Shown here: piece after piece, positions 34,200 to 45,000 of the stretch
Numbering within the stretch: the stretch's first letter is position 1
Layout: each line of letters opens with the position of its first letter
NCBI RefSeq assembly: GCF_030372765.1
Contig: NZ_JAUCMW010000020.1
Span: 1 to 64,000 of the forward strand
DNA from: Labilibaculum sp. K2S
Lineage (GTDB): Bacteria > Bacteroidota > Bacteroidia > Bacteroidales > Marinifilaceae
DNA: 64,000 nt
Direction: 5' to 3'
Made by a program: the position numbers and the translations under genes
The notes under the pieces: model-generated
Database searches by the model: none
Told to the model about the DNA's origin: nothing
Seen by the model: only the letters and a program-made list of their open reading frames with translations

Positions 34200-34967
34200 A
34201 TGGTGAAATTAACTTTTTTAGGAACAGGAACTTCTCAAGGGGTTCCTATTATTGCCTGTAAATGTCCGGTTTGTCAGTCAAACAATCATAAGGATAAACG
34301 GTTACGTTCTTCTGTGTTGATAACTGTTGATGGTCAGAATTTGGTAATTGACAGCGGACCCGATTTTAGATATCAGATGCTGCGTGCAAAAGTTGAGAAT
34401 ATTTCTGCAATCATCTTCACTCATGAACACAAAGATCACACAGCTGGTTTAGACGATATTCGTGCATTTAATTGGGTGAATAAAAAAGCAGTTTCCATTT
34501 ATGCCGAAAAGCGTGTACAGGAATCTTTAAAAAAAGAATTTTCTTACGTTTTTGCTGAATTTAAATACCCGGGAATTCCTCAGATGAACCTGATTGATGT
34601 GACTGATGAAGCTTTTCATATTAATGGTACTAGCATACAGCCCATTCGGGTGAAACATTTGAAATTGCCTGTTTATGGTTTTCGAATTGGGGATTTGGCT
34701 TACATTACTGATGCGAACTATATTTCTCCGGAAGAAAAAGAGAAATTAAAAGGTTTAAAAGTTTTGGTCCTGAATGCTCTTCGAAAAGAAACTCACATTT
34801 CGCACTATACTCTTTCGGAGGCATTGGATATTGTAAAAGAATTGAAGCCCGAAAAGGCATATTTTACTCATATAAGTCATCAGATGGGCTTTCATGATGA
34901 GGTAGAAGCTGAATTGCCCGATAATGTTTTTTTGGCTTACGACGAGTTGGAGATAGAGGTGGAATAA
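34200..34967 (+). CDS. MBL-fold metallohydrolase (PhnP-like)
   Basis: 255 residues. Metallo-beta-lactamase fold with two metal sites: HEHKDH motif in IIFTHEHKDHTAGLDD (about 76-91), D in YITDANY and the late histidines HISHYTLSEA and THISHQMGFH. The N-terminal CKCPVCQ is the kind of cysteine cluster seen in PhnP, a cyclic phosphodiesterase of phosphonate degradation. No phosphonate genes are nearby, so the substrate is open. It follows the transporter by 45 bp. Confidence 0.85.
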   Translation: MVKLTFLGTGTSQGVPIIACKCPVCQSNNHKDKRLRSSVLITVDGQNLVIDSGPDFRYQMLRAKVENISAIIFTHEHKDHTAGLDDIRAFNWVNKKAVSIYAEKRVQESLKKEFSYVFAEFKYPGIPQMNLIDVTDEAFHINGTSIQPIRVKHLKLPVYGFRIGDLAYITDANYISPEEKEKLKGLKVLVLNALRKETHISHYTLSEALDIVKELKPEKAYFTHISHQMGFHDEVEAELPDNVFLAYDELEIEVE

Positions 34968-34996
34968 CTGCTTCTGATTGTTTAGTTTAAAGAATT

Positions 34997-36169
34997 CTAT
35001 TTCTCCGCTTTAGTCATAAAAAACACACTTATTCCGCCCAGAACAAAGAAGATTGCTCCAGCAAGTAGTAAGGCTGATGAAAGGTTGAAATGGTCGGTGT
35101 ACCATCCCAAAAACGGACCAATAATGGCAAAACAAATTCGAATGATAAAATTCCTGACAGAGAGCACCGTTGCTCTCATTTCCGATTCAGTAATTTGATT
35201 GATGTAATTTTTTAAAACAGGAGTTGCAATTCCACGCACAAAATAGAAAAAGAAAAGAACACCAACCCCAATCAACGAATTGAACCAGCCAGTTAGTATA
35301 AAACCTCCTGAGATTCCTATGACAATAAAAATAGAAGTCCCGGTTTTTCCAAGATATCCCTCCGCTTTATGTGCTGAAAGTGCTGTAATTCCTACGGTTA
35401 GGTTCAAAAGAGTCCAGATTACTCCAATGGTGCTGACTTCCATGTTTAAATCCCGCAGATAGGGTTGAATGAACCAGGCAAGTGTTAGCGTTGCGCATCC
35501 AATAACCGATGAAAAAACAATATTCCAGCGTAATTTGACATTGTCCCAAAGTGAGAATTTCACAATGCCAAGAATATGATTGAATCCAACTTTTAATTTT
35601 ATTGAATTCTGATTTGGATCGACTAATAGGATGGAGGCAGGAATGGCAATGAATGCAATGAATGATTGAAAAATGAAGGGTGTTCTCAGGCTGATTAAAG
35701 CCAAACTGCCACCGGCAATACCAGCAAGAGCTTCTGCAAAATTCCCAACGGACATTACCCGGCTTTCCTGTTTTAGATATTCTTTTTCCCTATTCATTTT
35801 AAGCAGACTATCGTAAAGTAAAGCGGAATCGGAACCGGATATAAAGCTGCTGCCAATTCCCAATATCAATTCTGCAATTAAAAAGCCGTTAAATCCTGAG
35901 CTAAAAGAGTAGACTACAAAACCCAAACACCCCAGAATAGAACCTAAAATCAGTGATTTTTTTCTGCCCCAAACATCAGCAATATAACCCGATGGAATTT
36001 CCAAGGCAACTACTGCCACAGAATAAATCCCTTTAAGAGTAAGTACATCCTGCATACTCAAACCATTCTCCTGATAAAAAAGAACAATAATGGGCATGGT
36101 GAGCATGAACCACTTGGAAATTTTAATCAAATACAGTTTTGGGATATTTCCGGAAATAGATCTTGTCAT
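34997..36169 (-). CDS. MFS transporter
   Basis: 390 residues, about 12 predicted membrane helices. The cytoplasmic loop between helices 2 and 3 has the MFS signature in GYIADVWGRKKSLILGS (about 61-77). The second half repeats the pattern. Family features resemble drug or metabolite exporters of the YfmO/SetA kind, but the substrate cannot be told. A perfect TATCTTTG promoter element lies 18 bp upstream. Convergent to the MBL gene with a 29-bp gap. Confidence 0.85.
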   Translation of the reverse strand: MTRSISGNIPKLYLIKISKWFMLTMPIIVLFYQENGLSMQDVLTLKGIYSVAVVALEIPSGYIADVWGRKKSLILGSILGCLGFVVYSFSSGFNGFLIAELILGIGSSFISGSDSALLYDSLLKMNREKEYLKQESRVMSVGNFAEALAGIAGGSLALISLRTPFIFQSFIAFIAIPASILLVDPNQNSIKLKVGFNHILGIVKFSLWDNVKLRWNIVFSSVIGCATLTLAWFIQPYLRDLNMEVSTIGVIWTLLNLTVGITALSAHKAEGYLGKTGTSIFIVIGISGGFILTGWFNSLIGVGVLFFFYFVRGIATPVLKNYINQITESEMRATVLSVRNFIIRICFAIIGPFLGWYTDHFNLSSALLLAGAIFFVLGGISVFFMTKAEK

Positions 36170-36186
36170 TGCTTTAATTTGAGTTG

Positions 36187-36194
36187 CAAAGATA
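36187..36194 (-). promoter_or_regulatory. -7 promoter element of the MFS gene
   Basis: Minus-strand TATCTTTG, followed by C as in many Bacteroidota promoters, 18 bp upstream of the ATG. Confidence 0.6.
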
Positions 36195-36476
36195 CTCGCA
36201 CATTCGAAATAGAAAAGCCTTTGTTCTTGATTATTTGATTTTCATGATATTGTTTATTAAGGAAAATAGACTGGCTTAAGTATTCATATAAAGCAGTATA
36301 GGTGTTTGTGAAACCAATGGGGTTTCTATTTTCGCATTCAATTAAGCTATTTGTAAAACGGAATTAAATGGTGATGATGGCGAAGATATTTTGTGTAAAT
36401 TAGAAGGTGAGTAGTTGGTTATGTGAGCTGTAGTATAATAAGAAGAGATGATATCAAATCTAAAATACCTGAAACT

Positions 36477-38291
36477 ATGGGAATGACATTAATCGAGAAG
36501 ATCTTGGCAAATCACTCCAAAGAGAGTGTTGTAAAGCCTGGCGATATTATTGATGTAGAGATTGACATTCGTGCAGCCCGGGATTTTGGGGGAGCGAATG
36601 TGGTTAAAAATATCCAGGAGCATAACTTGAAGATTGCCGATCCGAAAAAGACTTATTTTACTTTTGATTGCAACCCTACAGGTTCAGATCAGAAATATGC
36701 GGTAAACCAACAAATATGCCGATTGTTTGCACGGGATAATGGCGTGAAAGTATTCGATATTAATACCGGTATTGGAACGCATACTTTAATTGAGCAAGGT
36801 CTTGCTTATTCAGGAATTACTGCCGTAACTACAGATTCTCATGCCAATATTTTGGGTGCTGTTGGCGCATTCGGGCAAGGAATGGGCGATAAAGATATTG
36901 CTGCAGCCATTCATAAGGGAAAAGTTTGGTTCAAAGTCCCTAAATCAGTTAAAATAAATTTAAATGGAAAGCGACCGGACGGAATTTATGCCAAGGATAT
37001 TGTCTTGGGATTGTTGAACCGGTTTGGAGCGAATTCTCTTCTTGGATATTCTGTGGAGATTTATGGTGAGGAAGTAGATCACCTGACTCTTGATGAAAGA
37101 ATTACAATTTCATCAATGGCTACAGAAATGGGCTGTATCATTATTTTGTTTACTCCTAATGATGCTATTATAGAATACAGTCAGTTTCGAAATGGAAGGA
37201 AGTTTGATGCAGTGAAAGCTGATCCGGATGCCGAATACGATCAGGTGTTTGAAATAGATTTGGAAGAGTTTGTTCCCAGGGTTTCCTTGCCGGGAGAACC
37301 TCACAATACGGTTCCGGTTAGCAAAGCCAAAGGAGTGAAAATAGACTCGGCTTTTATTGGAAGTTGTACCAATGGGCGAATGGAAGATTTTCGGATTGTG
37401 GCGGATATCCTAAAAGGGAAAAAAGTAGCTCCTGGTGTCGTTTTTAAGATCGTTCCCGCTACCGATGAAATTTGGAATGAATGTTTAAAGGAAGGCTTAA
37501 TTGATATTTTTAAAGAAGCCGGAGCTATGGTTTCGAATGCAGGTTGTGCAGGTTGTGCTGCCGGTCAGGTGGGTCAGAATGGCGAAGGAGAGGTAACCAT
37601 TAGTACCGGGAACAGAAATTTCCCTGGCAAACAGGGTAAAGGACTGGTTTATTTGGCTTCGCCTGCAACAGTAGTCGCTTCTGCCATTGCCGGTTGCATT
37701 GTTCCGCACGATGAAATACCGGAGCTTCCCGTAACATTTGGAGTTGGAAAAACTAAAATTAAAGAAGCGGAAACCATGGTTCAGAAGGGTGCCGACCTGT
37801 GCGATAAACCCAAAAGAATTGAAGGACGTGTTTGGTACATTCCCATGGATAATATCGATACAGATATGATTTATCACAATCGATATCTTTCCATTACTGA
37901 TATAGACGAAATGGGACAGTATACTTTCGATAATTTGGAAGGATACGAAGATTTTGCACAAAAAGCCAAGTCGGGTGATGTTGTGATTACTCACAAGAAT
38001 TTTGGATGTGGAAGTTCCCGACAGCAGGCAGTTGATTGTTTTAAAGCATTGGGAATACAAGGTGTTCTGGCAGAATCTTACGGAGCAATTTACGAGCGGA
38101 ATGCCATTAATGCAGCTTTTCCAATTATGACTTGCGTTGATATTTTAAAGCTAAACCTGACTGATGGTGATACGATTCGTTTGGATTTAGAGACTGGTAA
38201 AATCACCAATACAACTAAGAATATCTCGGTACAAGGAGAGCGTTTCTCTGAAGTTCAGCTTGAGATTTACCAAAATGGTGGTTTGTTTTAG
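36477..38291 (+). CDS. Fused LeuC-LeuD-type dehydratase (aconitase superfamily), copy 1
   Basis: 604 residues from ATG 36477, which gives the typical MGMTLIEKILANHS start; a GTG at 36423 is possible. The large-subunit part (about 1-400) has the 4Fe-4S ligands in GSCTNGR and GCAGC. The small-subunit part (about 430-604) has DNIDTDMIYHNRYL and the substrate loop NFGCGSSRQQA. In most bacteria these are two proteins (LeuC and LeuD); here one chain carries both. Candidate reactions are isomerisation of isopropylmalate, homocitrate or methylmalate-type hydroxyacids. No leuA or leuB is adjacent, so leucine synthesis is not shown. A paralogue follows 121 bp downstream. Confidence 0.85.
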   Translation: MGMTLIEKILANHSKESVVKPGDIIDVEIDIRAARDFGGANVVKNIQEHNLKIADPKKTYFTFDCNPTGSDQKYAVNQQICRLFARDNGVKVFDINTGIGTHTLIEQGLAYSGITAVTTDSHANILGAVGAFGQGMGDKDIAAAIHKGKVWFKVPKSVKINLNGKRPDGIYAKDIVLGLLNRFGANSLLGYSVEIYGEEVDHLTLDERITISSMATEMGCIIILFTPNDAIIEYSQFRNGRKFDAVKADPDAEYDQVFEIDLEEFVPRVSLPGEPHNTVPVSKAKGVKIDSAFIGSCTNGRMEDFRIVADILKGKKVAPGVVFKIVPATDEIWNECLKEGLIDIFKEAGAMVSNAGCAGCAAGQVGQNGEGEVTISTGNRNFPGKQGKGLVYLASPATVVASAIAGCIVPHDEIPELPVTFGVGKTKIKEAETMVQKGADLCDKPKRIEGRVWYIPMDNIDTDMIYHNRYLSITDIDEMGQYTFDNLEGYEDFAQKAKSGDVVITHKNFGCGSSRQQAVDCFKALGIQGVLAESYGAIYERNAINAAFPIMTCVDILKLNLTDGDTIRLDLETGKITNTTKNISVQGERFSEVQLEIYQNGGLF

Positions 38292-38297
38292 GAAATT

Positions 38298-38398
38298 TAC
38301 CACAAAGGAGATTCAAAGTACTTCACAAAGTCACACAAAGAATTTCATTTTTTACTTCGTGCTCTCTGTGATATCCTTAGTTTACCTTAGTGGTTAAG
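38298..38398. repeat. REP-like intergenic element with CACAAAG direct repeats
   Basis: Between the two dehydratase genes, the segment starts ACCACAAAGG, repeats CACAAAG three times, and ends with a partly complementary CTCTGTGATATCCTTAG...CTTAGTGGT. From memory, such ACCACAAAG/CACTAAGG elements are widespread in Bacteroidota intergenic DNA. It probably has no coding function. Confidence 0.5.
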
Positions 38399-38412
38399 AA
38401 TACATTAGCACT

Positions 38413-40194
38413 ATGCAAAACCTAACTTTCGTTGAAAAGGTATTTCGGGCAAAATGTGGAAGCATTGTTTTCAAAACTCCCGATATTGTACTGACTCATG
38501 ACAATACGGCCAGTATCAAAATTACATTTGAAAAAATGGGTGGCGATCAAGTGAAAAATCCTGATCAGCTTTTGGTTGTTCTCGATCACAATGCACCGCC
38601 AACCAATGCCAAGTTGGCTACCGATTATCAAAGAGTCCGTGAATTGGTAAAGGAACAGGGAATCAGGAAATTTTACGATGCCGGCTCGGGTATTTGTCAT
38701 CAAATCATGTCTTATCATGCCAAACCCGGAATGATAATCGTAGGCAGCGACAGTCATACCTGCACTGCTGGTGCATTCAATGCTTTGGCAGCGGGTATCG
38801 ATCGCACTGAAGCTGCCGGATTGTGGAAAAGGGGAGAAACATGGTTTCGGGTGCCCGAATCCATTAAAATCACTCTAAATGGTAAGATGCCGGAAGGTGT
38901 TTATGCCAAAGATCTTTCTTTGTGGATTATCGGGATGATTGGTTCTGCCGGAGCCAACTACATGTCTATTGAATATCATGGCGAGGGAGTGAAAAGTCTT
39001 TCCATTTCTGATCGCATGACACTGGCAAATCTGGCTTCTGAAATGGGCGCTAAGAATGCCGTATTTCCTCCCGATAAGGTGTTGGAAGATTTTTATGAAC
39101 AAAAGGTAAAAGGCATTTGGGCTGATGAAGGTGCTCAATATTTTAAAGAATACGAAATTAATTTAAGCGATTTGGTTCCACTGGTAGCCGCTCCGCATCA
39201 TGTCGACAATGTAAAAACCATAGCCGAAGTAAAAGGAATAAAGTTAAATCAGGGTTTGCTAGGAACCTGTACGAACGGGCGATTGGAGGATTTGCGGATT
39301 GCAGCCAAAATATTGGATGGTAAACAGATTATCAGCGGTTTTCAGTTGTTGGTGGCTCCAGCTTCTAAAGAAATATATTTGGATGCGATTAAAGAGGGAA
39401 TCATCACCAAATTGATGAAAGCCGGTGCCACTATTTTGGGTTCTTCCTGCGGCCCGTGTTTGGGAACCGGACAAGGAATTCCTGCCGATGGTTTTACCGT
39501 GATTTCCACCGCGAACAGAAACTTTTTAGGTAGAATGGGCAATAAAAATGCTCAGATCTATCTTGCTTCTCCCGCAACTGTAGCCTGTTCTGCACTTACG
39601 GGTGAAATAACAGATCCAAGAACAGATGCTTCCCGGCAAATAGAATTCCCATTTCAAAAACAGCAGAGTCGCACAATCGTGATTCAGGAATCAGACCAAC
39701 GAAAATCGAATGGTGTTTGGGATTACTCCGATGTTGATCATTTAAATACCGATCAAATGTTTGCAGGAAACTTAACCTACGAGGTTTTGAGTTCCGATCC
39801 GGATGGAGTTCGTCCACATTTGTTCAAAGGATTCGATGATTCTTTTGCTGATGGAGTAGAGGAAGGCGATATTTTGATTGCCGGGGAAAATTTTGGTTGT
39901 GGCAGTTCAAGAGAGCATCCGGCGGTTGGATTGGCTCATGCCGGAGTGCGTGCAGTGATCGTAAAATCGGTAAACCGGATCTTTTATAGGTCGGCTATTA
40001 ATCAGGGTTTATTACTCATTGTGAATCGCGAAATTGTAGAATCGTACCATAAAAATGACGTGCTTGTGCTTGATCTTCAGGAAGGAGTCGTTCAGATTGG
40101 TGACAAACGCTTCGAAATACCGGCATTACCTGATAAATTACAGCAGATAATAAAATGCAAAGGCCTTGTAAACTGGATAAGAACTGTGATATAA
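38413..40194 (+). CDS. Fused LeuC-LeuD-type dehydratase (aconitase superfamily), copy 2
   Basis: 593 residues, same two-part build as the gene before but clearly diverged. The large part has GSDSHTCTAGAFNALA, GTCTNGR and SSCGPCLGTGQG, giving the iron-sulfur cysteines. The small part has DHLNTDQMFAGNL and NFGCGSSREHPA. In the small part the R-rich substrate loop differs (SREHP against SRQQA), suggesting a different substrate from copy 1. Being side by side, the two may catalyse successive or alternative dehydrations, or form a heteromer. No other pathway gene is next to them. Confidence 0.85.
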   Translation: MQNLTFVEKVFRAKCGSIVFKTPDIVLTHDNTASIKITFEKMGGDQVKNPDQLLVVLDHNAPPTNAKLATDYQRVRELVKEQGIRKFYDAGSGICHQIMSYHAKPGMIIVGSDSHTCTAGAFNALAAGIDRTEAAGLWKRGETWFRVPESIKITLNGKMPEGVYAKDLSLWIIGMIGSAGANYMSIEYHGEGVKSLSISDRMTLANLASEMGAKNAVFPPDKVLEDFYEQKVKGIWADEGAQYFKEYEINLSDLVPLVAAPHHVDNVKTIAEVKGIKLNQGLLGTCTNGRLEDLRIAAKILDGKQIISGFQLLVAPASKEIYLDAIKEGIITKLMKAGATILGSSCGPCLGTGQGIPADGFTVISTANRNFLGRMGNKNAQIYLASPATVACSALTGEITDPRTDASRQIEFPFQKQQSRTIVIQESDQRKSNGVWDYSDVDHLNTDQMFAGNLTYEVLSSDPDGVRPHLFKGFDDSFADGVEEGDILIAGENFGCGSSREHPAVGLAHAGVRAVIVKSVNRIFYRSAINQGLLLIVNREIVESYHKNDVLVLDLQEGVVQIGDKRFEIPALPDKLQQIIKCKGLVNWIRTVI

Positions 40195-40244
40195 GCTCTT
40201 ACTGGTCTGCAGTTGATTTTTACTGAAAAAAAACGCAAAAATAC

Positions 40245-40276
40245 TTGTTTAGGAATGTAATAAATACCTATATTTG
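40245..40276 (+). promoter_or_regulatory. Promoter of the tRNA-Arg pair
   Basis: TTG at 40245-40247 and TATATTTG at 40269-40276 (exact TAnnTTTG), spaced 21 bp; the first tRNA starts 20 bp later. Confidence 0.75.
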
Positions 40277-40295
40277 CATCGCCTTTTAAAGGAAT

Positions 40296-40370
40296 GGTCC
40301 AGTAGCTCAGTTGGATTAGAGCAATAGCCTTCTAAGCTATAGGTCCCAGGTTCGAGCCCTGGCTGGATCA
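40296..40370 (+). tRNA. tRNA-Arg (anticodon UCU), copy 1
   Basis: 75 nt. Acceptor GGTCCAG/CTGGATC, D-arm AGCTCAGTTGGATTAGAGC, anticodon loop CTTCTAA (TCT), T-loop TTCGAGC. CCA not encoded. Identical to the copy at 40413. Confidence 0.95.
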
Positions 40371-40412
40371 CTCATTTTTTAAAGGCAAAAAGAAAAAAAA
40401 GAAAACAAGGAC

Positions 40413-40487
40413 GGTCCAGTAGCTCAGTTGGATTAGAGCAATAGCCTTCTAAGCTATAGGTCCCAGGTTCGAGCCCTGGCTGGATCA
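40413..40487 (+). tRNA. tRNA-Arg (anticodon UCU), copy 2
   Basis: Exact duplicate of 40296-40370, 42 bp downstream in the same transcript, followed by a terminator hairpin. Confidence 0.95.
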
Positions 40488-40488
40488 C

Positions 40489-40517
40489 AAAGACGATACG
40501 AAAGTGTCGTCTTTTTT
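40489..40517 (+). terminator. Terminator of the tRNA-Arg pair
   Basis: AAAGACGATAC pairs with GTGTCGTCTTT (one wobble) over a GAAA loop, followed by a T-run. Confidence 0.85.
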
Positions 40518-40819
40518 GTTGAAAACCCCCGCCATATCTACTATCTTTAGGTGTTGTATCAAATTTCTGATACGCAAAAAAACGTTTCTTTTATCACATT
40601 TGCAATGTAGTATGGGGTGTAATACCCAAATATCCGCCAAGGTTGTTGATGACAAAACGAAGAGCGATATGGATGCTCTCAGATAAAAAATGATAGAATA
40701 AGATTGAATACAAAAGCATATTGGTAGAGTTTTAGGCCGGCTCTGAGAAGTCGAGTATCAAAAAATATTGACCTTTTATGTTTTATGAGTATGTTCGCTT
40801 TTCCCTGTTTATTTTAGTG
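40518..40819. other. Intergenic region without a recognised gene
   Basis: About 300 bp. A plus-strand frame (40504-40686) overlaps the tRNA terminator and has no start context. A short hairpin around GTATCAAATTTCTGATAC lies near 40557. Possible gene debris, but nothing I can name. Confidence 0.4.
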
Positions 40820-42034
40820 TTATTTTGTGCATGACTTTTTGTGTTGACTTAATTTTAAGTTTGGAAAAGTTAATACTACAGTAGCTCCTAGCTCTTTGTT
40901 ATTATCAGCTTTTATTTTTCCATTATGTGCATCCATAATAAGTTTAACCAGAGCTAAATCTAAGCCATTGTTATCATCAGAATATTTTTGACTAGGTATA
41001 AATAACTGAAATAGATTCTTTAGTGTTACTGGATGAAACCCCTCCCCATTATCTATAAAAGAACATTCTGTTTTTTCTTTATTCGAATCAATTTTCACGC
41101 GAACAACTCCTCCATTTGGAGTATACTTAATTGCATTCGTAAGAATACTTTCAAAACAGAATTCAATTAGTTCCTGATCACCAGTTAAGACATTTGTATC
41201 AGTGTTATTAACGAAGGTAATATCAATATTTTTCATATTTAACTGCTCAGAAAGTATTGATTTTGTTGATTCCATGATCTTAATAAGCGAAATCTCCTTT
41301 TTTTGAACAGTAAGTTTTTTTGTACGTAACTCTGTAATTTTCAAGCTTACTTTAGCAAATTTTTCAAGTCGTTTTGCTGATAGTTCAAGATAATGAAACA
41401 TTTCTTTTAACCTTTGATCAATTATCTCTTCTTTCAGAATAGCAGTAAAACCCAAAATACCATTTAATGGTGTATTTATCTGATGACTAATGATTGACAG
41501 AAAGTCGGATTTTGATTTATCCAGTACTTCTAATTCCTGATTAGCTTCTTCAAGCTTATTATTTGCATCCTGAAGTTCTAAAGTGCGCTCCAGTACTTTT
41601 ACTTCCAACCATTGATTTACTTTTTTTAGTTGATCCTTACTTCTTTTCAGATCTATATGTGTTTTTATTCTAGACAACACTTCTTTTGAATTGAAGGGTT
41701 TGGTTACATAATCCTGACCTCCAGCGTCAAAACCTTCAACTATATTTTCAGCATCGTTAAGTGCAGTAAGAAATATAACTGGTATTTCTTTCATGTTTTT
41801 GTCGTCACGCATTGTCTTGCAGGTCTCTAACCCATTCATTATTGGCATATTAATATCCAAAAGCACAAGGTCAAAATCTTGCGTTTTGCTTAATAAATCT
41901 AAAGCTTGCTGACCATTACTGGCAAATCCGACAGAATAACCAGAATTACGCAAAATACTCCCAATTACCTGAATGTTTTTTGGATTGTCATCAACTGCAA
42001 GGATCTTAATTTTGTCGTTACTAATTTTTTCCAT
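40820..42034 (-). CDS. Receiver-histidine kinase protein (response regulator fused to kinase)
   Basis: 404 residues, cytoplasmic. N-terminal receiver domain with phospho-acceptor D60 in LVLLDINMPIMNG, a coiled-coil linker (about 125-178), a HisKA domain with H184 in SIISHQINTPLNG, and an ATPase domain with FIDNGEGFHP. The glycine-rich second ATP box is degraded (NNGLDLALVKLI instead of GxGLGLxxxK). It overlaps the 3' end of the upstream sensor kinase gene by 14 bp, so the two are translated together; it probably receives phosphate from that sensor. No DNA-binding domain, so the output goes elsewhere. Confidence 0.9.
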   Translation of the reverse strand: MEKISNDKIKILAVDDNPKNIQVIGSILRNSGYSVGFASNGQQALDLLSKTQDFDLVLLDINMPIMNGLETCKTMRDDKNMKEIPVIFLTALNDAENIVEGFDAGGQDYVTKPFNSKEVLSRIKTHIDLKRSKDQLKKVNQWLEVKVLERTLELQDANNKLEEANQELEVLDKSKSDFLSIISHQINTPLNGILGFTAILKEEIIDQRLKEMFHYLELSAKRLEKFAKVSLKITELRTKKLTVQKKEISLIKIMESTKSILSEQLNMKNIDITFVNNTDTNVLTGDQELIEFCFESILTNAIKYTPNGGVVRVKIDSNKEKTECSFIDNGEGFHPVTLKNLFQLFIPSQKYSDDNNGLDLALVKLIMDAHNGKIKADNNKELGATVVLTFPNLKLSQHKKSCTK

Positions 42035-45000
42035 TTCTGTTTATATTATTATTGTTGATTTTAAGTTGATGTATAATTTTAGGAAATCTCTCTAAAGTTT
42101 TCAATAATTTGTCTATCTCGAAATTATCTGCAAAAACACAAATTTTATTGGCATAATCTTTAAAGAATTGAATGTTTATTTCGTTAGCCAGCGTAACTAA
42201 GTCCTTGCCGAATTCCTCAATCTGGTCAATCATTTGTGATTTGATCGCATCCTGACAAATAGGGCCAAATTTATTTTCAAGAACAGTTATGAGTTCAGGA
42301 AGCTGATTTAATTGTTCTTGAGTCAGTACAATATCAGTTTGTTTGGAATCGGCTGTAGCTACTTCGTCTTTATCTTGATATGTGAGATACTTCTTCATTT
42401 TATCAAACAAGTCAAAAGCATCCAATGGTTTCATTAAAAACTCATTAAACATCTCTAAATTTCTGTTTCCAGTTATCACACTTTTTGCAGAAGCTGAGAT
42501 TGCAATAACCGGAATTGATTCGGTACTTTTAGTTTGCTTCAGTATTTCGGTGGCCTGATAACCATCCATAACTGGCATACGCAAATCCATCAGGATTAAA
42601 TCGGGCAGATTTTTTGTTGCTAACTGCACAGCTTCTTCCCCATTTTCGGCTTCAAAAACATCAAGCTGCGAATGTTCCAACATATCCTTTATCAGTTCCC
42701 GATTTAGTTCATTGTCATCAACAAGCAAAATTTTGGCTTCATTAAATTTTATGATAGTTGGATCAAACAGACGCTCTGCGGGTTCGATCTCAGCCTCAGA
42801 AATAGATATGTTTGGAATAACAATAGTTATATTACTCCCTTTACCTACTTCACTTTCAAGATGAATCCTACCACCCATTTTTTCAATCAATTTTTTAGTG
42901 ATGGCTAAGCCTAAACCGGTTCCGCCATATTTTGCACTTTGTCCTGCTTGTTGGGTGAAAGGCTCAAAAACCAATTTCTGTTGATCAGTCGGAATACCAA
43001 TTCCTGTATCCTCAACATGTATAATCAAGTCATAATTATCTTTCAATTTTATATTCCTGTGTGCATCAACCGTTAAAATAACATGTCCTTTATCAGTAAA
43101 TTTAAGAGCATTCCCTATAAGATTGAACAAAATTTGGCGCAATCGCACTTCATCAAGAAGAAGTAATTTGGGAATTGTACTTTCATATTCGATAAAGAAA
43201 TCAATCTTTTTTTCATTCACCTTGGGGCCAAATAAATTTTTAATTTCCCTAGTTAAACTATAAAGATTGACTGGTACAGGTATGATGTCAACTTTACCCG
43301 CTTCAATTTTCGAAAGATCCAGAATGTCATTGATAATTTTCAACAGATTTTTCCCACTGCTACGGATCGACTCTACCTGTGAACGTTGTTTTTCATCTTT
43401 CACTGTTTTAGATAAAAGTTCAGAAAATCCAATCACGGCATTCATCGGTGTACGGATCTCGTGACTCATGTTAGCCAGAAATTCACTCTTAGCCTGGTTG
43501 GCAGAATTAGCTGCATCCCTGGCTTTGATTAGATTTTCCTCTGATTTCTTTTTATCTGTGATATCAAACCGAACAGATACATATTGATATGGCTTCCCCT
43601 GCTCGTCAAGAAATGGTACGATTGTTGAATCCACCCAGTAAAAACTTCCATCTTTTGCTTTATTCTTAACTTCGCCTCGCCAGACTTTCCCCTTTGATAT
43701 TGTACGCCACAAGTCAATAAAAAAATCACTTGAATGATAGTCCGAATTTATAATTCGATGGGTACTCCCAATGAGTTCTTCCCGATTGTATTTTGAAATT
43801 TTACAGAAAATATCATTCGCATAATTAATAACGCCCTTATGGTCGGTAATAGCAACAAGGCTTGATTCATCAAGGGCAAATTTGTAATCTGTAATATCTT
43901 TAAGACTTTGTTGCAGTTGCTGCTGTGAAATGGTCAGTTCCCGGGTTCTTTCATAGACCATTTCTTCAAGATGCTCTCGATGCTTCATGATTTCTTCCTC
44001 AGCATTTTTCATTTCTGTGATATCATGAAATCCCGCAATCAATACCTGTTCATTATCGAGTGTCATTAACTTAAGTGATACTGAACCCCAGAATAATTCC
44101 TGATCTGATTTCTTTAAAACAAGTTCATAATTATCCACAACTCCATCCTTCATTAGTATCTTGAATAATTTTTTTCGATCCTGGGAATTCGAATAAAAAT
44201 CAGGTGATTTCTGTCCAATCGCATCCGATAAAGAAATTTTAAAGAGTTTACCAAGGCTTTCATTGGCCATTAGTATAATCCCTTCAGAAACTTTAGTTAT
44301 AACCATTGGAATAGGTGAGGACTCGATGATTGAACGAAGTCGTTTTTCACTTTCTTTCAATTCCTTCTCGACCAGTTTACGTTCAGTAATATCAGTATGC
44401 GAACCAGCCATACGATAAGGATTTCCATTTTCGTGACGTAAGGCTTTTCCCCGGGCAAGAATCCACCTGTAACTGTCATCCTTATGTTTCATCCTAAACT
44501 CCATTTCGTATTCAGGAATCTCATTATCAAAGTAAGCTTGAACGACAGTTAAAGCCTGTTTATGATCTTCAGGATGAAGTAAAGTTTCCCAAGTGCTAAA
44601 GCTGTTTTCCAATTCCTCATCATTATAACCAAGCATATTTTTCCAACGAGGTGAGAAATACACCTCATTGGAAATAATATCCCAATCCCATATGCCATCA
44701 TTGGAGCCTTCAACGGCTATAGTATATTGTTCCTGGCTTAAAAGTAATTGTTTTTCAGTCTTCTTTCGTTCTGAAATATCTTCAACAGTACCTTCAAAAA
44801 ATACTTTCCCATTTATACCTTTAACGATTCGTGCATTTTCTCGAATAGGAATAGTTTGGCCACTTTTAGTTGTCCAATTTTCCTCCAGGCCTTTTACATA
44901 ACCGTCTTTTTCAATCATTTCGACAAACTGCTTACGGTTAACCGAAGATTCTTTACTATACCCTTCCGTTTCCAGAGTTCTATTTTGTAATTCAGTCAAT

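Noticed and set aside
37497..38060. Minus-strand ORF of 187 codons inside the first dehydratase
   Set aside because: Antisense shadow of a well-supported conserved gene.
40504..40686. Plus-strand ORF after the tRNA-Arg pair
   Set aside because: It starts inside the terminator hairpin and shows no recognisable domain.
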